Below, in pieces: positions 1-10,213 of a stretch of 64,000 bases of DNA; the first letter of the stretch is position 1, and each line of letters starts with the position of its first letter. Location of the stretch: positions 310,001-374,000 of the forward strand of contig JAJTUP010000051.1 of NCBI GenBank assembly GCA_021399435.1, written 5' to 3'. The position numbers were made by a program, and so were the translations under genes. Source of the DNA: Diaporthe sp. PMI_573. Its lineage: Eukaryota > Ascomycota > Sordariomycetes > Diaporthales > Diaporthaceae. Under the pieces are notes generated by a model. The model saw only the letters and a list, made by a program, of their open reading frames with translations, made no database searches and was not told the DNA's origin.

Positions 1-55
1 TTGATACCTCCTGATGTCGTGCCCATCCCCGCATACCCCTATGACGCGATACACA

Positions 56-1076
56 TTAGCCGCATATACAAAATTGTGTGTCTCCATGGACTCTTGATGG
101 AATTGTCTTCACGATAGCGAGAAAGAGTATGCTGCATTGCACAGGCACACTTCTCTGAACGGCCAAAGTGTCTTAACATGGCAGTGCATACGTACCTCTG
201 GAAAGTCCCTTCGAGCGGTGAAAGTCACCTCGGCGTGAATAACGCAGCAGTTGTCGTCTAAGGTGATCTGCTTGGGAACGACGTTCTCGTCCATGCCGGC
301 TAGCCGCTGCTCAGAAAAGAATCTGACATTTTCCTCCCGTCCTTGAATCATCTGGAACTTCCCCAGGCGTACCTCGAGCTCCGGCGCCCAGAACTCGGAT
401 GCTTTTCCAAATTTGTTGCTGCTAAAGAAGCCGATGTAGCTCCTGACGTCGTCCTTGGTTCGGAAAGATGATCCGGGGGCAGCTGTTGGGCTGCTGCCGC
501 CAACGAGTTTAGTTGCTGGTGCTTTCTTTAGCAGCCTGGTGGCTCCAGGCTCGAGGTGCACAACGCGCCCTCTTTCGTCGAGGTGGTAGAACACAATCAT
601 TGTGACATCTGGACCAGTTCCCTCTGCCACGGGGCCCCAACCGAAAAAGTCATTCATCTCTGCTCCCTTCTTCCCTCTGAATTCCGCCCGTGCTTCCACG
701 ATGACGAGTCCGCCATCGCGGTCGAATATGATCTTCTGTGGGACGAGAGTCTCAGATGCTATCTGGTGATGTCCTTTGGCCCATTGATGATAGCCGCTAA
801 TGTTCTTTGGGCCCGGAATGAGGGGGATATCGATCTGAATAGTACCCGGAGTTCAGTAACTTGGACACGTGGATCTGTTGCCATTTCTAAGCGAGCCTTT
901 GCTTTCTTAACAGCCGCGGAGGATTTACGGGCACTCGCACTTACATATATATCGGGATGGTAATACTGGAAATAAGTGTCAAATTCGTCGACGCTAAAGG
1001 CTGCAAGGTAGGCCTCAACGTCTGACTTGGATTTGAAGCCCTTCAGTCCAACAGTAGGATACTGTTGACTCGTCAT
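56..1076 (-). CDS. Tandem SnoaL-like (NTF2-fold) protein, 3 exons
   Basis: The product is about 289 aa with two successive SnoaL-like domains, each opening with a similar block (FKSKSDVEAYLAAFS and FRTKDDVRSYIGFFS). Exon 1 is 1076-945 and ends in HPDIY. Intron 1 (944-835) has a GTAAGT donor and a TTCAG acceptor and restores one frame across domain 1 into domain 2. Exon 2 runs to 196. A second, very short intron (195-155, donor GTACGT, acceptor TTCAG) gives the typical family ending RSVPVQCSILF and a stop at 56-58. If it is not spliced, the frame ends at 109. SnoaL-like folds bind small hydrophobic molecules and include cyclases, hydratases and non-enzymatic proteins, so no reaction can be assigned. 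The gene diverges from the carotenoid oxygenase over 475 bp, which could allow shared regulation. The family call is fairly sure; the 3' end is tentative. Confidence 0.66.
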
Positions 1077-1551
1077 GGTAACTCAACTGATAAATAATGA
1101 AGCAGTATCCACTTCAGACGTTGAAATAATTAGAAGTCACAGACAACATTCGAAACAATTTAAATCTTTGTTCCTGGGTAGGTTCTACCAAGAATTTGGA
1201 GATCGGGGAAACCGGATCATAGTAGCTCCTCACAGGCAGTTCTCGGGGTCCTGATAGTATCCGCATGGTGGAGATACACGAAATACCGTGATATACGCGG
1301 CATGAAAGTGAGGGGCGAGCATGAATGGCACATGTGCAATCACCATAATGTCGGTACGCGCCAGGATGCAATTAACATTCAGCTTTAGTTGAATCACGAG
1401 AGACTGCAACAAGAGCGGGCGGGGCATCCGAGCATTTAAGGCGACGATTGCTTAAAATTCAAACAAGACAATCTGCCATAGGGCTTTAGATTAAGAACAA
1501 TTCTAGTAGACCTCCATTTAGAACCTCAGAACCACGGCCAGATCAACGACG
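1077..1551. promoter_or_regulatory. Divergent intergenic region between SnoaL-like gene and oxygenase
   Basis: This 475-bp spacer separates two genes transcribed away from each other, so it must hold both promoters. The ORFs inside it are short and mutually overlapping and do not look coding. I see no clear TATA box or duplicated operator. Confidence 0.4.
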
Positions 1552-3189
1552 ATGGCAGGACACGCTTTCGAGAACTGCCCTCCGGCTTATGTCGACGGCA
1601 TCAAAACCAGTGATCGCACCGAGTTTCCCGGAACGCCCGCCTTCACTAATGGAGTCGCTCCGTGCCGCTTTCAGGGCGACATCGAAGAGCTCGAGGTGTT
1701 TGGAAACATGCCAAAGTCCATCCGCGGAACATATTATAGCATGGGCGTGGACAAGAGATTCCCTCCGATCCACGAAGATGACATCTTGTTCAATGGTGAC
1801 GGGGTCGTAGGGGCATATTATATCGCCGACGGCCATGTCGACTGGAAGCGGCGCTACGTGAAGAACGACCACTACATGGCCGAGTCCAAGGCTCGCAGGA
1901 GCTTGTTCGGCAGGTATCGCAACCCGTATACCGACGACCCCTCCGTAAAGGGGCTTATCCGCACGACCTCGAACACCAATATCGTCTTTTGGCGGGGTGT
2001 CATGCTCGCCTGCAAGGAGGACGGGCCACCCTATGCGCTGGATCCGGAAACACTGGAGACCATTGGGCGATACGACTTTGACGGTCAGGTAGTATCGCCG
2101 ACCTTTACGGCTCACCCCAAGATTGACCCGGAGACGGGGAACATGTTGTGCTTCGGTTATGAGGCTGGTGGAAACGGAAATGACTGCTCGAGGGAGATTG
2201 TCTTTTACGAGATCGGGGCTGACGGCAAGAAGGTCACCGAGGGCTGGTTCGAGGCCCCGTTTTGCGGATACATACACGACTTTGGCTTTACCAAGAACCA
2301 CATAATCCTGCCCATGACGCCGCTGAAGGCTGATCTTCAGCGCCTGCAGAAGAGCAAAGTCCACTGGGCCTGGGACCCCAACGAGGACCATTTCTTTGGC
2401 GTGGCGCCGCGGAGGAGCCCCAAGAGGGAGGACATGGTCTGGCTCCGCTCCGACAACTGCTTCCAGGGCCACGTCGCCGGGGCGTACGAGAGCGAGGGTG
2501 GGGAACTGGTCTTTGACTTGTCCATGGCGGACGGGAATGTGTTCTTCTGGTTCCCCGAGGACGGGAAACCACCCGTTCCGCCTGGGCCGGGCTCCCAGCT
2601 CAGGTCACCAATGACACGGTACACCTTCCCGGTCGCGAGGGATGGACGGCTTGTTTCGCCTGAGACGAGAATCACGCCAGCATTGTCGTGCCAGACGTCG
2701 GTCGAGTTCTCCCGGATCGACGACCGCTTCCAGGGAAAGGAGTACACCCAGTTTTGGTCTCTCGGCATGGATGGCGCAAGGCCATACGACATTGCCCGGT
2801 GCGGCCCGCCTGTTGGAGGTCTCTTCAACCTCCTGGTGCACTATAACTGGAGTACCAGCTCCGAGAAGATGTGGTGGCCGGGCCCCACGACAACGCTGCA
2901 GGAACCGTGCTTCGTGCCGCGCGACGTGGACGGGTCGCCAGAGGGCGACGGGCACATTGTCGTGGTCCTGAACCGCCTCGATCGCGGTATCAACGAGCTC
3001 GCCGTCCTGGACGCACAGAAGGTCGGGGACGGTCCTGTCGCGCTGGTCCGGCTGCCCCTCAGGCCAAGGCTGGCGTTCCATGGTAACTTTGTAGACCATA
3101 GGGATATCGAACGGTTTGAGGTGGAGAAGGAGAAACTCAAGGCAAAGGGGCCACCGGCGCCATTACCTTGGCAGCAGAAGGGCTTGTGA
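1552..3189 (+). CDS. Carotenoid/stilbene cleavage oxygenase (RPE65/CCD family)
   Basis: A single-exon, 545-aa protein, a usual length for fungal members of this family. These are non-haem Fe(II) beta-propeller dioxygenases that cleave a C=C bond in carotenoids, apocarotenoids, stilbenes or phenylpropanoids such as isoeugenol. The four iron-binding histidines can be placed: H188 (TAHPKIDPETG), H242 (YIHDFGF), H307 (FQGHVAGAYE) and H510 (FHGNF). The Asp/Glu-rich loops between blades are also present. No signal peptide or membrane segment is evident, so it is probably cytosolic. It starts at the ATG after AACGACG and ends in TGA. Substrate cannot be read from sequence: it could be a lignostilbene/isoeugenol-type or an apocarotenoid-cleaving enzyme. 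Its divergent neighbour is a SnoaL-like gene. Confidence 0.93.
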   Translation: MAGHAFENCPPAYVDGIKTSDRTEFPGTPAFTNGVAPCRFQGDIEELEVFGNMPKSIRGTYYSMGVDKRFPPIHEDDILFNGDGVVGAYYIADGHVDWKRRYVKNDHYMAESKARRSLFGRYRNPYTDDPSVKGLIRTTSNTNIVFWRGVMLACKEDGPPYALDPETLETIGRYDFDGQVVSPTFTAHPKIDPETGNMLCFGYEAGGNGNDCSREIVFYEIGADGKKVTEGWFEAPFCGYIHDFGFTKNHIILPMTPLKADLQRLQKSKVHWAWDPNEDHFFGVAPRRSPKREDMVWLRSDNCFQGHVAGAYESEGGELVFDLSMADGNVFFWFPEDGKPPVPPGPGSQLRSPMTRYTFPVARDGRLVSPETRITPALSCQTSVEFSRIDDRFQGKEYTQFWSLGMDGARPYDIARCGPPVGGLFNLLVHYNWSTSSEKMWWPGPTTTLQEPCFVPRDVDGSPEGDGHIVVVLNRLDRGINELAVLDAQKVGDGPVALVRLPLRPRLAFHGNFVDHRDIERFEVEKEKLKAKGPPAPLPWQQKGL

Positions 3190-4290
3190 GATTGAGGAAT
3201 ATCAGAAGGGAAGTACCATCGTGACATCATACCACTATGGGAACCATTTGCTTGGTTAGTACACTATTCTGCTAGAATGACTAGATAGTGTTCATCGGGA
3301 AAAGAGGTCCTACGAAACATGGAGAAACGAACGTCGCGTTGGTAAGAGATTACACAGCATCGTCACATCTACATCCAGGCCGTTGCCTTTCGTGACTTTG
3401 AAGCCACCCAAGAGATCTATTCGCTGTAGCTTCTCCAAGATCCAATGCCCTCTAGCTTTGATGGACAATTTTAGGGACTTGGTAGAGTCGATTTATGTAA
3501 ACGAGTCAGCATTTGTCGAGTGTGTGCTTCGAGAACTGTTTGCATTTCGGGGGTGCATCTCCATCTTTCCTCGCGACGGCGGCGGCATGCATCTAATGAC
3601 GCACAGTGGCTTAGTCGATGTACGAATTTCTACAATTGTGGCTCTCAGATACGAGGTAGAGGCAACTGAGACAGCGCTTTTCGGCACTCCGGGGAATAGC
3701 TTCCTCTTGTTAATCGAGGAATAATGTGTCAGGTGAGGGAGTAGGATTTGAAATATTATGTCTAGTTAATCAGAACCACAATAATGTGCCACTGGCTGCA
3801 TCACATGAGCCCGATGGATAATCTATCACCGGTGGAATATTACGGCTCCGACGCTCTCATATGGATGTGTGGGTGAAGTTGCAGTGCAGTGATTGACGGC
3901 TAAGCTCGGCACTTGAACTCGCATTCCAGGGGGGAAAACAACGACAGCGACCATAAATCGCATTGACGGGGCCAGCTCCGAGGCGAGAGTGTCTCACAAA
4001 CTCGAGGCACTCCGTTCCGTCATAATTGTGGCTGTACTGGAATGCCCTCAGAGCTAACAATTTAGTAACAACGGGGCAAAGTTAAACGCTCCTTGCAGGG
4101 CATCTAGGCTTTAAGTTTTGACTCGTTCAAAATGCGAGAGTCTTGGCTCACTATATACGAGGAGATGACGGCTGATCATTCAGTGGACCCACGCATGACC
4201 ATGGCACTACAGAGTTCATCCCGATTTAGATCGCGTTTGGTTTCGTTTGCTTGGCAGGGGAATCGGGCATTTCTTCCCTCCCGCCCCTCC
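3190..4290. other. Intergenic, no supported gene
   Basis: One ORF of 113 codons (3383-3724) lies here, but it has no recognisable domain, no clear promoter and no codon signature like the neighbours. I do not annotate it as a gene. No RNA gene or repeat is seen. Confidence 0.5.
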
Positions 4291-4300
4291 TATAAGTGTA
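4291..4300 (+). promoter_or_regulatory. TATA-like box of the small secreted protein gene
   Basis: TATAAGTGTA follows a pyrimidine-rich stretch, about 120 bp upstream of the ATG at 4410. Spacing and context fit a fungal core promoter. Confidence 0.5.
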
Positions 4301-4409
4301 TATGAACACCCGGAATCACCGGTTAAATATCTGCTGCACGCCCTGCGATCGCCCCGTACTCGACTTCACACATCCTCAACTCAACGACTGACAAACGAAG
4401 AAGCCCATC

Positions 4410-5068
4410 ATGCTCGCTTCTGTTATCCTGACTACTCTCGTCGCCGCTGGCAGCGCTCATGCAGCCGTAGCACAAGGTGACTGGGGCGTACGCGCCGACT
4501 TTTCGCGTGAGTTGACCCAATGCATAAGTCCATAACGGCGCAGACCAGCAGACTCCTCCACTCACTCGAGCCCACCATTTTAACACAATCCCAGGCTGCG
4601 ACAGCACCACCCCACTAGAGGTCGTCCTCGACGGCGCCACCAACAAGTCCTCCCCAGCGGCCAACATCACCGACTTCGACATCCCGTCGCCCTTTGACGG
4701 TACCCTCATCATCAAGTTTGCCGGCGCAGTAGGCTGGGGCTCGCCCTACCCCCCGCAACAGGTTGGCGTCAAGATCTTTGCTGAAGCATCGGGAGGAGAC
4801 CCGGGCGTCTGGGGCAACGCGACGGTGAAACCTGGCATTGGACAGCCTGCTCTTATTTCGCAGATCTCTTGGAACACACGGGACGACATCACCCTTACGC
4901 CGGGAGAGGACGAAGAGGCCTCGCTTGAGACGATCTTCGATGGAGGCAGCTTGGTTGTCTACTATGTGAGTTGAATACGTTGTTTCTTGGGGTAATTCTG
5001 AGACTGTTTACTGACGTGCTATTGATGCATAGTGCGGTGTTCCGGAGGCCGGCGGACCCGTTGCATAA
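4410..5068 (+). CDS. Small secreted protein, 3 exons, unknown function
   Basis: The gene has three exons (4410-4506, 4595-4965, 5033-5068). Both introns have GTGAGT donors; the acceptors are CCCAG and GCATAG. The protein is 167 aa. It opens with a classic signal peptide (MLASVILTTLVAAGSAHA, likely cut after an AHA-like site) and then an acidic region with several Asn-x-Ser/Thr sites. Only two cysteines remain in the mature part (one near its start, one just after the last splice), so they could form one disulfide. I recognise no family. Pieces of the gene are too short to stand out as ORFs, but frame continuity across both introns, the signal peptide and an upstream TATA-like box support it. 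It could be an apoplastic or cell-wall protein or an effector-like protein. Confidence 0.72.
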
Positions 5069-5308
5069 GGTATTCTGAAACCCTGTCCTTCACTCTGGAT
5101 TCAGAGCTTTTCGTTGTATCATATCAAAGGACATAGCCTGCCTCGTGTAAATATTCCCGAATCATGACAAGCTGTTTTTGCGACCAGCTAGGCCGACTCT
5201 ACCATTAATAGTGGTCAAAACAAATGAGCCTGAAGATTATGATGCCAACAAAATCTGCGAAATAATAGTTGAAACAACACAAAGGGCTTCTTATACTAGA
5301 TAAAGTGG

Positions 5309-6551
5309 TTATTCCATTGGAAAGCCCCCGAGATCCTCCTGAGTAGGCTCGCGGAACTCCAATTCCTCTAGAACTGGCTCGTACAACGCCCTTTTTTCGC
5401 CACCAAATTCTTGGAACAACCACTCCTGAAAGCGCCTGGGATCGGATAATTCTGTCGGTGCCCATCCAGCTAATTCCGAGAGCCATGTCCTCCAGAAGCG
5501 TTTCATAGGGTTTGGCGGCAGCCTCGCCAGTTGAACGGCTTGTTTCCCGTACTTGGTCAGTTCCCACACTGTTGCAGCGTTGTAGTCAATAAGTACCACA
5601 CGCTGTGGAAGCTCCAGCGGAAGCTCCTGCGTGGGTTCCTGTGTGAGCTTGGGCGGCGGTATAAGAAACACGTTCCGTGGCGCCAAATCTCGCTGGTCGA
5701 CCCCGACATGGCGTTGCTTTACAACGCCATCAAGTAGCATAGCCAATACTTGCAAGCGATAGTCTTTACTGAGATGTGTGGCATCGATTTAATGTGGACT
5801 TTTTTTAGTAAAAAGATCCTTCATGCAAATCCCTGAAAGATGTTCAATAAGAACAAAGCGAATGCTTCTTTAGTACGTTTCCCCATTATAAGAGATAGGG
5901 AGGCTGAATGTCCACTGCAGCAGTCAGAGTCAGCTAGGGCTGCCGCCTGTCTCGAAACTTCCAGCTTGCTTATCTAGGGTGTAGGATACATATTCGGAAA
6001 ATGGTCTTTTGAGGGTGTCAAAACGATATCCAAAAGCTGCTTACAGAACCAAAATACGCTGGAGCAAAGGACCCCGTCTGGCCAGCTCTTGTAAGGCATT
6101 CATATGCCGCAACTTCTTGAGTATAATGATCATCGGCTCTAAGGACAACATCACACGGATAGCTGCCGATATCCGAGACAAAAGAATAGTACAGAGGGTC
6201 GTATATCTTTGCTACTGCTTCGAAGGTCGTCGCGTTTCCGTCTTCACTGTAGGGTATAACTGAACAGACAAGTAATTGAGGACCTCGCGCGTTTCCAATA
6301 GCGAAAGATCTAGTGACGATGAGCCGAGCACTCCTAGGGTCTGTCGGAGCTGGTGTCTCGAGTGGTGGATAAGTGACAACATGTTTGGTCTGAGACACAG
6401 AGTTCAGCCACTCCTCAGTGCGCGACGGATAGGACGCAGTGGGATAATCGCCGCCGAAGGGTAGAGGAGCAACATGAGTCGAAATATCGACTTCGAAGCC
6501 CGGAAGATATGGACAATTAGGTTTGTCTGGGTCCGGTGGTGGCATCCACAT
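5309..6551 (-). pseudogene. Fungal protein kinase-like gene broken by two in-frame TAA codons
   Basis: Exon 1 (6551-6045) ends AYFGS at a GTAAGC donor. Exon 2 (5914-5309) starts after CTGCTGCAG and continues WTFSLPISYNGETY in one frame to the end. Kinase-like landmarks are present: VAKIYDP with the candidate ATP-binding Lys at about residue 115, EVAAYECL with the helix-C-like Glu, QRDLAPRN as catalytic loop, and LIDYNAATV in place of DFG. The frame carries two stops, at 5872-5870 and 5791-5789. Both are TAA in contexts where CAA (Gln) would restore the reading (TAC-TAA-AGA, CAT-TAA-ATC), which is the CpA-to-TpA change left by RIP or cytosine deamination. The intact length would be about 370 aa, matching the small kinase-like families that are multicopy in Pezizomycotina. 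I call it an inactivated copy, though assembly error at two sites cannot be excluded. Confidence 0.75.
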
Positions 6552-7482
6552 CTTGTGAAGGTGGGTTGGTTGTGCAGAGGCAGGTTTAGGCGGGTGTTGT
6601 TTGGGTGTAAAGAGATTTCAAAGGGGAAGTGATGACAGACAGATGAGTGGGGCAGATCAGTTGACAGCCGCGATAGATGCAAGGCCAGTACCTTTGTGAT
6701 GTGTACGATGGGAGGTGTTAACTTTGAGTAAGTGCAGAGTTTCAGAGACGCTTTGATTTTGATTCGCTTGAATCCTTGTGTTGGTTGGCCAACTTGGCCC
6801 GTTTTTGCAAAGGCCCCATTCGCTGTGATGCAGGGCCAATCGAACTGGCCTGTGGCTGTGGCTGTCACCACAGGGGATGAAACAAGTATCCAACCGACTG
6901 TGCGCTCAGCTGATAGCTACATACCCAGTTACACTAAGTCCAAAAGATCCAGGGACTTTTGTTAGTCCCGGGCCGGTCCTCTTTTCTACGTTCAGTCCCG
7001 TCTCTCGCCGCTTACTGATGTTGCTTCCATTTTCGTCCGGCCACATCAGCCTCAAATCTAGTACCATCTTGTAATGACTTTTTTCTGTGCCTAAAACCAT
7101 CTTGCTTATAATCCTCTCTCCCCATAGACTATTAGTATTCTTTGGCGCCCCAAAAAGTTCCTCTACCAGGCCCGAACTGCAATGATTATCCCAGCGGACA
7201 AGAGTTGTAAGCAATTATGGTCATTTAACCATGTGTGATATAGCATGTTCTATGACTCAGTGGCGTGTAAAAAAACATACTATGTTACACTAAAAGTCTA
7301 AGCGTTGGACCGTGTCCATTCGAGGTAGCGCTGTTGACAAGCTGTCAAGCCATCAAAGCTGAAGCTATCTCTAGTTCGATACCGTCATGGACTAGTTTTG
7401 TAGCGGATATCTAGCTCATGCGACTTAGGCCTTCGCATTGTGTCACGAGGTCGCGGCTCCACTACTGTGGTGCTCCGTGGCA
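6552..7482. other. Intergenic, no supported gene
   Basis: Only short overlapping ORFs occur on both strands. No RNA gene or repeat was recognised. The right end holds the promoter of the coiled-coil gene. Confidence 0.4.
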
Positions 7483-7490
7483 TATAAATA
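7483..7490 (+). promoter_or_regulatory. TATA box TATAAATA upstream of coiled-coil gene
   Basis: A canonical TATAAATA lies about 295 bp before the preferred ATG at 7785. It implies a long 5' leader rich in CA and AC, as is common in filamentous fungi. Confidence 0.5.
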
Positions 7491-7784
7491 AGAGCGCCGT
7501 GCGCTCACAATCTTTAGTCAGAAACCCAGTCAACTTTCTTTATTCGATATGCCCCGCTCGGATTCGTGATAAATTCCTTGATCAGAACTCGTCGGGCAAC
7601 CAGCCAATCTGTCCCCGCAACGAACAAACAACAATCTGCAACACCAAGCACACACCGTTTTCCCTCAAGACCATACAAGCACAAACACTCGCCGGATCAC
7701 GATTACCAAGAAGACCAATACAACACAATCCACCTCGTGGCACAAATTTGCCTATACCGTTCGCAGGGCAAAATAACAGCTACA

Positions 7785-8450
7785 ATGAGCGGAAGATCAA
7801 GCTATCTTCAAGAGGCCCGGCGGCGGGAACCAACCGAGACGGGCCCACCCCCGTCATATCACGAGGCCGTGAACACGGCGACACCTTCCCGCCCACAGGA
7901 TGGTCCCTCAGCCCCAAGATCGCCATCACACCCAAATGGCGACTCTTCTCAAACCACATCTCTCCGAGCGGCTTTCTCCAGAGCGCTCATGGCGCATGAC
8001 GGGGACTGCTCCGCACTACGGCGTGAGATCCAACGACAGATTGTAGAAAGGTTGAATGCGGACGCCTTCAGTGCATCGGAGGAACGAGGAACCAACGTCG
8101 AGACCATCGAGCCGATTACAGATCTGGGGGACGCGTTCAGGCAACACAGGGCTACGGAGGGACAACGGGAGACGACACGGTCGAAGAATGGGACGAGTGG
8201 TATACCATGGCAGGGTATGATTTCTCTGCGCGAGAAGGTAGACGCCAGGGACAGGATGATAAAGCGCAGAGACAAGATCATCCAGGAAAAAAATGAGATC
8301 ATAGAGAGTATGTCGGCTCGGTTAGCGGCAGCGGAAGCTAAGCTCGTCAAAGAAGAACAAGAGGCTACCTACCTACGTAATGTTGGATCTGGGGCGTTAT
8401 ATCTAGCAGAAGCTGTGTTTAGAATATTTCAGACATTACTAGGCTTTTGA
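7785..8450 (+). CDS. Hypothetical coiled-coil protein with PPSY motif
   Basis: The reading frame is open from 7566, but the ATG at 7785 is the better start because it follows a CA-rich leader; it gives 221 aa. The N-terminal third is polar and disordered, with a PPPSYHEAV segment that resembles a PPxY ligand of WW domains or Nedd4-type ligases. From about residue 140 the sequence is strongly charged and helical (heptad-like KVDARDRMIKRRDKIIQEKNEI), predicting a coiled coil. It ends in a short hydrophobic amphipathic tail (LYLAEAVFRIFQTLLGF) that could bind membrane. I recognise no family; several fungal small coiled-coil proteins share this arrangement. It is intronless and ends at TGA. Confidence 0.55.
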   Translation: MSGRSSYLQEARRREPTETGPPPSYHEAVNTATPSRPQDGPSAPRSPSHPNGDSSQTTSLRAAFSRALMAHDGDCSALRREIQRQIVERLNADAFSASEERGTNVETIEPITDLGDAFRQHRATEGQRETTRSKNGTSGIPWQGMISLREKVDARDRMIKRRDKIIQEKNEIIESMSARLAAAEAKLVKEEQEATYLRNVGSGALYLAEAVFRIFQTLLGF

Positions 8451-9687
8451 AGACCTAGAGTTGAGACCTTGACAGGGCCGTATTAGTTGCGTTCATGGGT
8501 ATGGAGGCTGGGGCAGCAGAATCAACGGCGACGAGAAGGGAGAGCAAAACACTTATATAGCCGAGCACGCCAAACTGATATTGCCGAAAGTGTTTGGCAG
8601 AGAGAGTACTCAGAATCAGAAGCTAGCCTTTCTAATCTATAGTTGGAACGAAAGAGTTACATATTTGCGATGGCAAAAGAGAGTGAGCCATACTGGTAGT
8701 CCCTCTTCCGACAAGCGCTTGGATGATGACTCTGAGTCAGATGACGAAAGTCAATAAAGTCTAATTGACCAGTACATTTTTAAAACTGCGTATTGACGAA
8801 TAGCGGCGTCGAAACCTTTAGTATCATAACTTGAATCAAGGGCCCTACACCTGTAGGAGTGGTATTGACAAAATGATTGTAGGCTTATTCAATAAAATGG
8901 TGTACGGCGCTTGCCCTACTGCTAAGAAACCATAGCCTCCCAAGGTTTCCTAAGGTGGTCACCTTCTTAGCCTCCTGGCGCAGCTGGTTTCGTCCATCTG
9001 GTATGGCCAACAGTGTTGAATTATGATCATGAAGCGAGATGGGCTGTGTATGCGAAGGCTGTGCAAGCGCCTCGCACTATGCTTGGTGAAGACTTGCTAG
9101 GTCTGGGTATGGTGAAACGTGCTGGTGTCTGCAATCATCGCAAAAGAAAAACGAAAAAGATTTCTAGCAAATGATTCCGGATCTGCCTCACGCCTTGGAT
9201 TTGGGTGGATTGATTCTTGCAGGTGTTACACTTGTGCCACACCAAGTCCACACGATGAGACACAGACAGACTCCGGCAAATATAAGAGGAAGAAGATTAA
9301 GGGATGGAAGAGAGGAACAAAAGTTGAGAACATCAGTGCATGCAGATATGATGTTGAGAAGTATAGAGGTAGAGATGGGAGGTGATAAAGGGGAGAATGG
9401 GGAAAAAAGAGAAGAATGAACGAGAATCAGGCCAGCTCGGCTTGAAAAGCCATCTCACTTGACGCCAGCGAGCATCAGTGGAGAGGGAATGGGGGCAACA
9501 TGCCTGCCAGGCCTGTCGGGAAATGGTCTTACCGTAAATGAGTGTGAACCGGTGTCAACCGGGTGGGAGGAATTGCCCCCTAAATATACTGCAGTATAAA
9601 AAGAAAAAGGGAGGGGGGGCTCAAAAAAAAAAAGAAACAAAAACAAAAACAAAGGAAACACCAAGGAAACGAGACATGCTCCTCCGT
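8451..9687. other. Intergenic, no supported gene
   Basis: This 1.2-kb stretch contains only short ORFs with frequent stops. A Ser/Asp/Glu-rich piece near 8700-8757 (DDDSESDDESQ) ends in a stop and may be the end of a decayed gene, but nothing upstream joins it. The poly-A-rich tract 9598-9660 lies just 3' of the next gene on the minus strand. Confidence 0.35.
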
Positions 9688-9894
9688 CTACTCCTCCTCC
9701 GTCACCCCACCCAGCACCCAGCTCGCCACGGCCTTCAGCTCGGCCAGCCTCTCCTCGAGGTCTTCGTCCTCCTTCTCCTTCTCCTCCTTTATCGCGGCCA
9801 CCGCCGCCCGCACCCCCGACTCCACCCCGGCCTTCACCGCCGCCGCCACCAAAGCTTCCAGCCGCCGCTGGTGCTCCTCCCTCTCTCTCTCCCC

Positions 9895-9944
<50 letters not shown>

Positions 9945-10213
9945 CTCTCCCCCTCCCTCTCCTCCCTCTCCCTCCTCTCCTCCTCCTCCTGCTGCTCCCG
10001 GGTCGGCAGCCCCAGGACGCAGGCAGCCCAGGCAACAGCCCGGCTCACCGGCCGCGGAACATACTGGCCCACCGCCGGTGGGAGCTCGAGGGCGCCCACC
10101 CACGCACGCAGACCGGCGCCGCCGGCACGCAGCGCGGCAGCACGGGCCCGCCACTCCGTCAGCGGCGCGACGAAAATCGTCGCCACCGGGCCCAGGAAAT
10201 CCTTGATCTCCAT
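9688..10213 (-). CDS. Coiled-coil protein interrupted by a (GA)n frame change
   Basis: The start at 10213 (MEIKDFLGPVATIF) opens a GC-rich frame that runs through PVSRAVAWAACVLGLPTREQQ into an Arg/Glu-rich tract. A second frame then carries a coherent amphipathic helical C-terminus (HQRRLEALVAAAVKAGVESG to WVLGGVTEEE, stop at 9688-9690). The switch lies inside the CT/GA dinucleotide tract at 9880-9990. Together they give a protein of about 174 aa with an N-terminal hydrophobic or amphipathic part and a C-terminal coiled coil. Neither half matches a family I know. The frame change could be a sequencing or assembly slip in the microsatellite, or a real and unstable frameshift. Confidence 0.42.
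9880..9990. repeat. CT/GA microsatellite
   Basis: A long, imperfect (CT)n tract with short C runs, encoding the alternating Arg/Glu tract of the minus-strand gene. Length variation here would change the downstream frame. Confidence 0.9.

Noticed and set aside
1543..2472. 309-codon minus-strand frame
   Set aside because: Shadow of the carotenoid oxygenase; lacks any domain.
3383..3724. 113-codon ORF after the oxygenase
   Set aside because: No family, leader or promoter; could be chance. Left in the intergenic description.
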